The notes beneath the pieces were generated by a model, which had not been told where the DNA came from, ran no database searches, and was given only the letters and a program-made list of their open reading frames with translations. Below, in pieces: positions 12,395-22,681 of a DNA stretch of 64,000 bases. The first letter of the stretch is position 1; each line of letters begins with the position of its first letter. The translations under genes were made by a program, and so were the position numbers. Origin of the DNA: Siderastrea radians (Eukaryota > Cnidaria > Anthozoa > Scleractinia > Rhizangiidae); contig OZ024890.1 in NCBI GenBank assembly GCA_964017195.1, positions 71,255,276 through 71,319,275 of the forward strand, given 5' to 3'.

Positions 12395-12875
12395 GACCCC
12401 GCATTCCTTTCATATTTGAATTTTGATCAAGGCGCCGCGAAAGCAATAGGTGTTAAAATCCGCCGCTGTCGCTGTCAACAAAGCTTTTCTGTTACCGGAG
12501 ACACACTGTTGTTGAATAAATGTCACAGACCTTTTTGCAAGTTGATCGCAACGGCAAATTTATTTTTGTGGCTGTTAACAAACAATAAAATAATAAGCTA
12601 TGAATAGCCTCTTATTTCTCTAGAGGATCGTAGCGCTCGCGAGCGGTTTTACCGCCTCTCCTTTCTCCGGAGAGGTCATTTGTTGGTATGTGATCGGACG
12701 TTCTGAGAGAAATACTTGAAGAGAATCTATAAATACAACATGGTCTTTCTCCCGTTTTTAACAAAATCGCGAATATATCGAGAATTATTCACAGAAACTC
12801 GATACGCTTTTCTACGAAAGAAAGAAACAGTAACAGTAATAAAAAAGATAAAACTTTCGTTCACATAATCTGTTA
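12395..12875. other. Unrecognised non-coding sequence at island left end
   Basis: The first 480 bp of the island are mixed-composition sequence starting gaccccgcattcc. A CpG-containing stretch (ggcgccgcgaaagc, then ccgccgctgtcgctg) is followed by AT-richer sequence. A plus-strand open frame crosses in from the satellite and is not credible as a gene. I recognise no family. Confidence 0.5.
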
Positions 12876-12970
12876 GACTGCGAGCAGTCTCAAATCGTGC
12901 TCGCTCGCGCTCGCTATTTGCGCTTCGTTCTGCACGGATTTTAGAGCAAAAGAGAAACTGCTCGCAGTCC
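12876..12970. mobile_element. Short MITE-like inverted-repeat element
   Basis: The 95-bp segment begins gactgcgagcagtc and ends aactgctcgcagtcc, so the ends are inverted repeats; each end is itself nearly palindromic. The interior is rich in gctcgcgctcgc. This looks like a tiny non-autonomous DNA element. I recall similar motifs being common in anthozoan genomes, but that is memory and not shown here. No clear target-site duplication is visible. Confidence 0.5.
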
Positions 12971-13091
12971 AATAATCTGTCCTCTGAACAGGCCATTCGT
13001 TTTGCCGTCTGAATTTGCATTAAGACTGAGGAAACTATTGCTTCCTACGCTTGCGGTCGTTTAGTCTCCCAGACGACTGCGCGCAGGCTAG

Positions 13092-13300
13092 CGGTCGTTT
13101 CGCCTACGAGTCTTTTCGCCCAAGGCCAGTTGGTTAACCTTTGACGCGCTTAGAGAGCGAGAAATTAAATATATTGCTTTTTCTTTTCCTAGGGTAACAC
13201 GCTTTAAGAACGAAAAATAGTATATAATTCATTTACTTTCGGCATTTAAGACGTTAGCAGACAAAAACAAAAACAAAATATATCGTAGGCGAAACGACCG
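13092..13300. repeat. 18-bp perfect inverted-repeat pair (possible MITE)
   Basis: cggtcgtttcgcctacga at 13,092-13,109 is the exact complement of 13,283-13,300. The related word gcggtcgttt also occurs at 13,053-13,062. The 173-bp interior contains AT-rich tracts and an A/C-rich stretch (acaaaaacaaaaacaaaa) and no open frame. A non-autonomous DNA element is the simplest reading. The flanks show no obvious duplication. Confidence 0.45.
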
Positions 13301-14100
13301 GTTTCCCCTTGCTGACATCGTGATTTCATCCTCAGCGTTCTAATTGTTGGCCATGCTACTGGTTGCAAGTTTCACTTCACAGCACTTAATTCGGTTGCCC
13401 AAGAAAAGCAGTGGTTTCCGGGCGCTTAACAGGAACATCTAAAAGTCGCCTAAGAATAACGTCCCAACGAAGAAATGTCACTTTACGGGCTTGCCTTTGG
13501 CATTTGTCCAATTCGGGAGTTTGACGGTTCTCTTTCCTTCACCATAACTCTGGCCTCGTGCATGATGCCGAAGTCACGATATTAAAATGGGTAATAAATC
13601 TGCAGCATTTCAACCTTGTTCTACCACAATGTTGAACTCAAATATTATAGTATATGGCAATTTAAAATTGTACCGAATGGACTAAACTGCAGTTTAACGA
13701 AACTGTTATTGTTATCACTGTTATAGAAAAACATCCAGGGACTTTTAATAATTGTGTCACATGGGAAAGTGACATGCCCCCCACCCCCCCCCCCCGCAAA
13801 AAAAATAATAAAACAAAATATAACATAACATAACAAAAATGCAGACCTTAAAATGCCTGCTACAGCTAGTAACAAATATTTATTTTTAATCTCTCCTCAC
13901 TCAACTGTACATATCATTGTTTGCCCCAATTCTCTAGACCTACACTAGCATAAGCACAGATCCAGGAATAGGATTTATAGAAACAGGTCATGAAATGAAA
14001 TCATTGTGACACCATCAAAGGCTTTTTTAACTAGCATGTTCTTTGTAAATAGTGATCTAAGGAATGCTAAACCTGAAAACTATGTTTAGAAAAAATAAGC
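13301..14100. other. Intergenic-like sequence with a C-run
   Basis: I recognise no gene or RNA here. A C6-A-C12 tract lies at 13,777-13,795 and is followed by an A-rich stretch with repeated aacata words (13,800-13,840). The tract could form a G-quadruplex on the minus strand or an i-motif. The remainder is unremarkable AT-rich DNA with frequent stops in all frames. Confidence 0.5.
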
Positions 14101-14300
14101 TTTATTATCATTTGCCAATAAATTATTAACATGCTGTGTGCAAATATGAACCAATTCCAATTCCAATCAAAATCAATATTAATCAATGATAGTCAATAAC
14201 AATTAATAGTCACTCAACTTTTAAAATTTGAATTGTATTGATTTCCATAACCAGTCAATTAATTGGAATTGATTATTATTGATTATATTGACTATTGGTT
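14100..14300. repeat. AT-rich degenerate inverted repeat
   Basis: Two AT-rich halves built from aatcaat/attgatt words face each other: ccaattccaatcaaaatcaa near 14,151-14,175 and ttggaattgattattattga near 14,262-14,283. They form an imperfect dyad that could extrude as a cruciform. It sits immediately left of the minisatellite. No coding potential. Confidence 0.4.
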
Positions 14301-14329
14301 TTCATTGTTTGATACTGCCAAGCAGAAGG

Positions 14330-15682
14330 CAACAGCCACACACTGTGATGACAGATTTGGATGCTACTGCTCCCCTCATTAGTAGCTAACTTTTAATTGA
14401 AAGGGATTGTTAAAGGTAACAGTCACACAAACCGACGTTACATCTGAATGCTACTGTTCCCCTCATTAGTAACTGAGACTTAAAATAGAAAGGAATTGTT
14501 AAAGGTAACAGCTGCACAATCCGACGATACATCTGGATGCTACTGTTCCCCTCATTAGTAACTGAGACTTAAAATAGAAAGGGATTGTTAAAGGCAACAG
14601 TCGCACACTCCGACGATACATCTGGATGCTACTGGTTCCCTCATTAATTAACTGAGACTTAAAATAGAAAGGAATAGTTAAAGGTAACAGTTGCACACTC
14701 CGACGATACATCTGGATGCTACTGTTCCCCTCATTAGTAACTGAGACTTAAAATAGAAAGGGATTGTTAAAGGCAACAGTCGCACACTCCGACGATACAT
14801 CTGGATGCTACTGCTCCCCTCATTAGTAACTGAGACTTAAAATAGAAAGGGATTGTTAAAGGTAACAGTCGCACACTCCGACGATTCATCTGGATGCTAC
14901 TGTTCCCCTCATTAGTAACTGAGACTTAAAATAGAAAGGGATTTGTTAAAGGTAACAGTCGCACACTCCGACGATACATCTGGATGCTACTGCTCCCCTC
15001 ATTAGGAACTATGACTTAAAATAGAAAGGGATTGTTAAAGGTAACAGTCGCACACTCCGACAATACATCTGGATGCTACTGTTCCCCTCATTAGTAACTG
15101 AGACTTAAAATAGAAAGGGATTGTTAAAGGTAACAGTCGCACACTCCGACGATACATCTGGATGCTACTGCTCCCCTCATTAGGAACTGAGACTTAAAAT
15201 AGAAAGGAATTGTTAAAGGTAACAGTTGCACACTCCGACGACACATCTGGATGCTACTGTTCCCCTCATTAGTAACTGAGACTTAAAATAGAAAGGGATT
15301 TGTTAAAGGTAACAGTCGCACACTCCGACGATACATCTGGGTGCTACTGGTTCCCTTTGTTAGTAATTCAGACTTAAAATAGAAAGGAATTGTTAAAGGT
15401 AACAGTTGCACACTCCGACGATACATCTGGATGCTACTGTTCCCCTCATTAGTAACTGAGACTTAAAATAGAAAGGAATTGTCAAAGGTAACAGTTGCAC
15501 ACTCCGACGATACATCTGGATGCTACTGTTCCCCTCATTAGTAACTGAGACTTAAAATAGAAAGGAATTGTTAAAGGTAACAGTCGCACACTCCGACGAT
15601 ACATCTGGATGCTACTGTTCCCCTTATTAGTAACTGAGACTTAAAATAGTTTAAGGGATTGTTAAAGGTAACAGTTGTCGAC
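14330..15682 (+). repeat. 89-bp minisatellite, about 15 copies
   Basis: The unit contains ctactgttcccctcattagt, gagacttaaaatagaaag, attgttaaaggtaacag and cacactccgacgatacatc. Successive ctactg words fall at 14,364, 14,451, 14,540, 14,629, 14,718 and so on, an 89-bp period with a few 90-bp units from a T insertion (attTgttaaagg near 14,941 and 15,299). Copies alternate between sub-variants (agtcgcaca or agttgcaca; aaagggattg or aaaggaattg). A decayed half-copy follows at about 15,700-15,790. The period is not a multiple of three, so it is not a coding tandem repeat. Confidence 0.93.
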
Positions 15683-17257
15683 AGGTGACCTATCTCAGGG
15701 ACAATAATGTTAACTTTGTTACTAACTGTAGTTTTCAAGTTGGAAGGGACTGTTAAAATAAGGCAAAATGCAGTACACTCTGGCATTACATCAACACCAC
15801 TAAGGCAAAATGTAGTGTGCAAGTCATATTCTTGGTAGGATTCAAATCTCAGTAGGCATTCTTCATATTGGTAGAGCATGTTCCATGGTATCCTTTTAAT
15901 TTCCTAAGGTCTCTTTCCATGGGACCTGAAAAATGACAGCGCATGCATTAAGCAATGATATATATTAAGTTACTATCAGTGATAAAGTATCACCATAATG
16001 GAAGGTATGAATTACATGCAGAACATTTTGACTTGATATTTCTTAATTGGTCTAAAATGGTGACACTGAAAACCACAATTCAGTGCCAACTTCACCAACT
16101 TCACCAACAATGCCAACTTCACCAACAATGTGCCTTAGGCCTTAAATCTACTCTTGCAGGCTTAAGCTTATGTCCCAAAAATGGTACAGACAATAAAACA
16201 AATCCTGAAAAGGCAGTGTCATGTTAATTATTTCGTAAAAAAAAAAAAGAAAAAAGAAACATGATCCGTTTTACACACCTGACATTGAGCTCACACAGAT
16301 ACTGTGTTTTGCATCTGCTGTTTGATGTCCTTCCTTCTTTTACGCAGTTACACTGACGCCAAGGTTAACTGGGCCTTAACTTCTCAGTGCATCATTTGCA
16401 TCTTGTGGTGAATCAGCTTTGTAGGCAACCACCCCAGTAGAATCCAGAAGTTGTTTGAGTATTTTGCAGTTACATATACAACGCACAAAGCTGGGTACTA
16501 TTAAGTTCCTCATTGAGTAAAAACTCCAAATAATCTTAAATTCCAGTTGGCCTAGAGGAAAAAAGTAACATTTTTATTTTAACAGTTCTTAATAAAACTC
16601 TCTTACAGCTGTAAAAATCAAACTCTCAGGTGAGGTCTAATATGAACACCAATGTTAACTTTTCAGGGGTTTAGTTCTTTGCTGTTTCTTGTGTTACTAT
16701 AGCTAGATGTTATGTAAGTCAAATGATCAAGTAGCTATAAACCTAAACAAGAGGAAAATGTTATATTCAGCAGGATAAAAAACATGATAATGAGAAGAAA
16801 GAAAAAAAATTGCTTGAAAAAAGTCATGTTCAAGAATCCCATTACGACCAAAAAGACCAATTTTATCTAAAAGAATTCATGACTACAACAACCAAAACTG
16901 CAGATGTAGGCATGCATGTCAACTCTACATCATGATGTATCTGGGAGACCCCTAGATAAAAATAAGTGAATTGGAAATTTTTTCAACTTTTCGATATCAT
17001 CTTGATATCATTTTCAAGGAAGAAAAGTCATCATATGTTAATATATACCTGAAACAGTGTCAAATAATTCTACACTGATTAGACTCCTGGATACCCAAAA
17101 TTTAAAAATGAAATCACCCAGTCTATTGTTTCGGTCACAAAATCTCCTTGACAACAGCAATCTTGGATCTTTCTTCCAAAAAAAAAAAAAAACAAATAAA
17201 ATAAAATAAAATAAGATTACAGAAATCGTTTCCACACAGCAAATATATCGCTTCTTT
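15683..17257. other. Non-coding sequence with microsatellites
   Basis: No gene recognised. Small features: tandem ccaacttcaccaa words at about 16,087-16,130; an A-rich tract with interspersed G at 16,236-16,256; and A14 plus aaataaaataaaataaaata at about 17,178-17,213. The base composition is AT-rich and stops are frequent in all frames. The segment could be intron or intergenic DNA that travelled with the island. Confidence 0.5.
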
Positions 17258-17431
17258 CTAAATGGGAAAGAAATTGGAAACGCCCAGGAGTACACTAAGT
17301 ATTAACTCCTCAGGAAAGGTTGTAATTGAGAATTGAGGTTGAACTTTCAGGCTCCCAATTTCAGCACGGTCAGAATAAGCTGGACATATTTCATCAACAA
17401 TTATATTTCTACGTCTTCGCCATTCAATTAC

Positions 17432-17530
17432 CTTCCATTGAGATCTGTCTCGGCCTTTAAATAGTGGAAATTTAACGCCAAAATGAAATCTCCCAGTAGT
17501 AATTTTCTTGTTTTGGGCAATGTACGCCAT
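17432..17530 (-). CDS. Possible coding exon, unrecognised protein
   Basis: On the minus strand an ATG at 17,530 in a good context (aaaATGg) opens a frame of 90 codons to 17,258. A strong splice-donor match, AAG|GTAATT, falls at 17,432/17,431 exactly in phase 0, so a 33-codon first exon (MAYIAQNKKITTGRF... ending QWK) is plausible. The residue composition is balanced and protein-like, unlike the satellite frames, and continues so past the donor (DEICPAYSDRAEIGS). I recognise no domain. It could equally be a chance frame, or a relic of whatever gene or element the island came from. Confidence 0.25.
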
Positions 17531-17875
17531 TTTGAATTCTCATAGGAAAACCGCTGTTCAAAGTGTTTCCGTTCTCGCAAAGCAAAGCGCGGGTCGATGA
17601 ACAACTCATTATTTTTTATTCCTTGCAACGCAAGGATCGTATCAAAGAACAATTCTGCTACAAAAGACGCAGAAAAGACGCGACCTAATAAATTATCGCA
17701 AATCACTTCCAACTTCCCTTCATTTTGTGTTGTGATTACATAAGACAGCAAGTCAGGATTGTAGTGAACTCAACACTGACTCAAAGCTAGGGCTTACCTT
17801 GTTTGAGGAGCTGCTTGGTGAGATCGGCAAGAAAATACAATAGAAGATGGCACTGGCGTCACCAAACGGCAATTG

Positions 17876-17930
17876 CAGGGATCGAACTCACGGCCATGTG
17901 AGTGCAAGCCGACAGCTTCACCCGCCAAGG
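17876..17930 (-). mobile_element. tRNA-like segment, possible SINE fragment
   Basis: Read on the minus strand, gagttcgatccctg (17,876-17,889) is a good RNA polymerase III B-box. A loose A-box-like word, tggcgggtgaagc, lies about 30 nt upstream (around 17,915-17,928). No clean acceptor stem or anticodon arm can be drawn, so this is not a functional tRNA. A tRNA-derived SINE is likely, but I see no terminal poly-A or target duplication that fixes its ends. Confidence 0.35.
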
Positions 17931-18444
17931 CTGAAAACCTTCCAAACGTCTCTTCTTGAAATAACCGCAAATTCAGCGCACGGCGAAGAAATATCGCAAA
18001 CAAACCAAACGGAGAAGGCACGATTTCGTACATTCCTTGGTACGGGGCACTTCGCGCGCTTCACTTTGCTTCCCATGTGGGAATATCGAAATAAATTGTT
18101 GTTGTTGTTATAATATCATCCGGAAAGCGGGCGGGGAACTTCTTTCTGTTTGTTACAATCTAACAATTCCTGGCTTTTATCCGAGAAGTGGACGAACAGC
18201 ACTTTCCTCGGAGCCATCGACCGGCAGTTCTATTTTAACCTCGAAGAGACCGTATTCTCAAATGACCTAAGCATGTGACTCATGAAATTCGTCACTCGTC
18301 AAGCCTTAATTTGAGCCTGACATGTATCCTGTTTGATCCCCATTAACCTCGCTTTGTTGACAGAAATTTAATTACCGAGTAAACCGCAACTTAATTAATT
18401 CGGAAATCGGGTACTTCCAGTTCAAACCCACTTGCGTCTTGTCA
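17931..18444. other. Unrecognised sequence at island right end
   Basis: Contains aaataaattgttgttgttgtt near 18,089-18,109, a (GTT)n tract of the kind that ends some retroelements. About 330 bp of unrecognised sequence follows, ending cttgcgtcttgtca. The end shows no complementarity to the island's left terminus (gaccccgcattcc). Confidence 0.45.
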
Positions 18445-19735
18445 TGCATGTAGCTGAGAGCGCCAATTAGCTTTTTTCTGCTCTCTGGGGCTAATTGAAG
18501 TCTTGAAAAAGTGCAGCATGTTTTAGTATCGCCAAATTCGATAAAAATACTGCCAAATGGAATGTTTTTTGGTGCCGCAACGGGATGTGGGGTGCTTTTG
18601 TGCTGGGACCATTGCACCAAAATCAGCACTTTCTTGAGGGACCCACCCCACCCCTCTCAAAACTGAAATTCCCACCTTATCGACAAAATCACAGACTTTC
18701 TACACAATAATTTTTTTCCGAAAGCCCCGAGGGATTTGCATTATTATTGGGCCCTTGCACAGCCTTGCGCAGCCTTGCGCATTTAAGAACACTTTTCTTA
18801 GCCTCTGGGAATGCCCCAAAATGGGGTTTTTTCCCTAAGGATTGCATATATCGCGCCTTCTTTGTGCTTTTGCACAAAAGGAATTTTTTTCAGATGGTCC
18901 CAAAGGGATTGAATGCATTTTGGACCCTTGTGCATGCAGCTGAGAGCGCCAGTTAACTTTCTTAGCCTCTGGGAATGCCCCAAAATGGGGTTTTTTCCCT
19001 AAGGACCGCACATATCGCGCTTTCTTTGTGCTTTTGCACAAAAGGAATTTCTTTCGGATGGTCCCAAAGGGATTGAATGCATTTTGGAGCTTTGTGCATG
19101 TAGCTGAGAGCGCCAATTAGCTTTTTTCTGCTCTCTGGGGCTAATTGAAGCCCTGAAAAAGTGCAGCATGTTTTAGTATCGCCAAATTCGATAAAAATAC
19201 TGCCAAATGGAATGTTTTTTGGTGCCGCAACGGGATGTGGGGTGCTTTTGTGCTGGGACCATTGCACCAAAATCAGCACTTTCTTGAGGGACCCACCCCA
19301 CCCCTCTCAAAACTGAAATTCCCACCTTATCGACAAAATCACAGACTTTCTACACAATAATTTTTTTCCGAAAGCCCCGAGGGATTTGCATTATTATTGG
19401 GCCCTTGCACAGCCTTGCGCAGCCTTGCGCATTTAAGAACACTTTTCTTAGCCTCTGGGAATGCCCCAAAATGGGGTTTTTTGCCTAAGGATTGCATATA
19501 TCGCGCCTTCTTTGTGCTTTTGCACAAAAGGAATTTTTTTCAGATGGTCCCAAAGGGATTGAATGCATTTTGGACCCTTGTGCATGCAGCTGAGAGCGCC
19601 AGTTAACTTTCTTAGCCTCTGGGAATGCCCCAAAATGGGGTTTTTTCCCTAAGGACCGCACATATCGCGCTTTCTTTGTGCTTTTGCACAAAAGGAATTT
19701 TTTTCGGATGGTCCCAAAGGGATTGAATGCATTTT
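18445..19735 (+). repeat. 650-bp tandem duplication at the island's right edge
   Basis: Bases 18,445-19,085 recur at 19,095-19,735 almost unchanged (offset 650), including gctctctggggctaattg, gggatgtgg and gctgggaccattgc. The copy at 19,081-19,105 carries both ggagctttgtg (the left flank of the island) and catgtagctgag (the right flank) joined together. It is therefore a second uninterrupted version of the island's target. Confidence 0.85.
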
Positions 19736-20694
19736 GGACCTTTGTGCATGCAGCTGAGAGCGCCAATTAGCTTTTTTCTGCTTTTTGGGGGTAATTGAAG
19801 GCCTGTAAAAATGCAGCATGTTTTAGTATCGCCAAATTCGATAAAAATAGTGCCAAATGGAATGTTTTTGGTGCTGCAACGGGATCTGAGGTGCTTTTGT
19901 GCTGGGGTCGTTGCACCAAAATCAGCACTTTTTTGAGGGACCCACCCCACCAGTCTCAAAACTGAAATTCCCACCTTATCGACAAAATCACAGACTTTCT
20001 ACACAATAAAATTTTTTTTCTGATAGCCCCGAGGGATTTGCATTATTATTGGGCCTTTGCGCAGCCCTGCGCAGCCTTGCGCATTTAACAACACCTTTTT
20101 TAGCCTCTGGGAATGCCCAAAAATGTTGCTTTTTCCCTAAGGATTGCACATATCGGGTCCTCTTCGTGCTTTTGCACAAAAGAATTTTTTTCGGATGGTC
20201 CCAAAGGGATTGAATGTATTTTGGACCTTTGTGCATGCAGATGAGAGCGTCAGTTAGCTTTTTTAGCCTCTGGGAATGCCCCAAAATGGGGTTTTTTCCC
20301 TAAGGATCGCACATATTGCGCTTTCTTTGTGCTTTTGCACAAAAGGAATTTTTTTCGGATGGTTGCAAAGGGATTGAATGCATTTTGGACCTTTGTGCAT
20401 ACAGCTGAGAGCGGCAGTTTTCTTTTTTAGCCTCTGGGAATGCCCCAAAATGGGATTTTTTCTCTAAGGATCGCACATATCGCGCTTTCTTTGTGCTTTT
20501 GCACAAAAGGAACTTTTTTCGGATGGTCGCAAAGGGATTGAATGCATTTTGGACCTTTGTGCATACAGCTGAGAGCGGCAGTTTGCTTTTTTAGCCTCTG
20601 GGAATGCCCCAAATTGGGGTTTTTTCTCTAAGGATTGCACATATCGCGCTTTCTTTGTGCTTTTGCACAATAGGAAATTTTTTCGGATAATCCC

Positions 20695-20721
20695 AAAACA
20701 AAAAAAAAAACAAAAACAAAA
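20695..20721 (+). repeat. A-rich (CAAAA)n replacement in an A monomer
   Basis: After ggataatccc the normal continuation (aagggattgaatgc...) is replaced by 27 nt of A with scattered C; the array then resumes at ctttttttagcctctggg. About 70 bp of monomer are missing. An identical lesion with the same flanking variants occurs at 41,261-41,287 (offset 20,566), proving that the two array stretches share descent. Confidence 0.8.
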
Positions 20722-22681
20722 CTTTTTTTAGCCTCTGGGAATGCCCCCAAATGGGGTTTATTCTCTAAGGATCGCACATATCGCGCCTTCTTTGTGCTTT
20801 TGCACAAAGGGAATTTTTTTCGGATGGTCCCAAAGGGATTGAATGGATTTTGGACCTTTGAGCATGCAGCTGAGAGCACTAGTTAGCTTTTTTAGCCTCT
20901 GGGAATGCCCCAAAATGGGGTTTTTTCCCTAAGGATCGCACATATCGCGCTTTCTTTGTGCTTTTGCACAATAGGAAATTTTTTCGGATAATCCCAAAGG
21001 GATTGAATGCATTTTGGACACTTTGTGCATGCAGCTGAGAGCGCCAATTAGCTTTTTTCTGCTTTTTGGGGCTAATTCAAGCGCTAAAAAAGTGCAGCAT
21101 GTTTTAGTATCGCCAAATTCGATAAAAATATGCCAAATGGAATGTTTTTTGGTGCGGCAAGGGGATCTGGGGTGCTTTTTTGCTGGGGCCGATGCACCAA
21201 AATCAGGACTTTTTTGAGGGACCCACCCCACCCCTCTCAAAACTGAAATTCCCACCTTATCGACAAAATCACAGACTTTCTACACAATAAACTTTTTTTT
21301 CTGATAGCCCCGAGGGATTTGCATTATTATTGGGCCTTTGCACAGCCTTTCGCAGCCTTTGCGCATTTAACAACACCTTTTTAAAGCCTCTTGGAATGCC
21401 CCAAAATGGGGTTTTTTCCCTAAGGATCGCACATATCGCGCCTTCTTTCTGCTTTTGCACAAAAGGAATTTTTTTCATATGGTCCCAAAGGAATTGAATG
21501 CATTTTGGACCTTTGTGCATGCAGCTGAGAGCGCCAGTTAGCTTTTTTAGCCTCTGGGAAGGCCCCAAAATGGGGTTTTTTCCCTAAGGATAGCACGTAT
21601 CGCGCCTTCTTTGTGCTTTTGTACAAAGGGAATTTTTTTCGGATGGTCCTAAAGGAATTGAATGCATTTTGGACGTTTGTACATGCAGCTGACAGCGCCA
21701 GTTAGCTTTCTTAGCCTCTGGGATTGAACCAAAATGGGGTTTTTCCCCAAGGATCGCACATATCGCGCCTTCTTCGTGCTTTTGCACAAAAGGAATTTCT
21801 TTCGGATTGTCCCAAAGGGATTGAATGCATTTAGGACCTTTGTGCATGCAGCTGAGAGCGCCAATTAGCTTTTTTCTGCTTTTGGGGGCTAATTTCAGTC
21901 CTGGAAAAGTGCAGCATGTTTTAGTATCGCCAAATTCGATAAAGATAGTGCCAAATGGAATGTTTTTTTGGTGCCGCAACGGGATCTGGGGTGCTTTTGT
22001 GCTGGGGCCTTTGCACCAAAATCAGCACTTTTTTAAGGGACCCACCCCACCCCTCTCAAAACTGAAATTCCCACCTTATCGACAAAATCACAGACTTTCT
22101 TCACAATAAACTTTTTTTTCTGATAGCCTTAAGGGATTTGCATTATTATTGGGCATTTGCGCAGCCTTGCGCAGCCTTGCTCATTTAACAAAACCTTTTT
22201 TAGCCTCTGGGAATGCCCCAAAATGAGGTTTTTTCCCCTAAGGATCGCACATATCGCGCTTTCTCTGTTCTTTTGTACAAAAGGAATTTTTTTCGGATGG
22301 TCCCAAAGGAATTGAATGCATTTTGGACCTTTGTGCATGCAGCTGAGAGCGCCAGTTAGCTTTTTTAGCCTTTGGGAATGCCCCAAAATGGGGTTTTTCC
22401 CTAAGGATCGCACATATCGCGCCTTCTTCGTGCTTATGCAGAAAAGGAATTTATTTCGGATTGTCCCAAAGGGATTGAATGCATTTTGGATCTTTGTGCA
22501 TGCAGCTGAGAGCGCCAATTAGCTTTTTTCTGCTTTTGGGGGCTAATTTAAGCCCTGAAAAAGTGCAGCATGTTTTAGTATCGCCAAATTCGATAAAGGT
22601 AGTGCCAAATGGAATGTTTTTTGGTGCCGCAACGGGATCTGGGGTGCTTTTTTGCTGGGGCCGTTGCACCAAAATCAGCAC

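Larger units (their letters stand above)
12395..18444. other. 6.05-kb non-satellite island inserted in the array
   Basis: The satellite stops at ...ctttgtg (12,394) and resumes in the same monomer at tgcatgtagctgag (18,445). The paralogous stretch around 25,639 is continuous there, including the same right-hand variants (tactgcc, gggatgtgg, gctgggaccatt). The island is therefore an insertion into pre-existing satellite. The only overlap at the junctions is TG (12,393-12,394 and 18,445-18,446). I find no terminal inverted repeats, no LTRs and no transposase or reverse transcriptase frame. Contents are small MITE-like elements, a minisatellite, a tRNA-like segment and one weak coding candidate. 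It may be a non-autonomous or decayed element, or captured host DNA. Confidence 0.85.

Noticed and set aside
17876..17930. Functional tRNA gene
   Set aside because: The B-box is good, but no acceptor stem pairing or anticodon arm can be drawn around it; a SINE fragment is more likely.
12395..18444. LTR retrotransposon or large TIR transposon for the island
   Set aside because: The two ends share no direct or inverted repeat, and no polymerase, integrase or transposase motif is visible in any frame.
20326..20343. Rho-independent terminator (stem followed by T-run)
   Set aside because: The stem-loop and the nearby T7 superficially resemble one, but this is a eukaryotic satellite with no associated operon.
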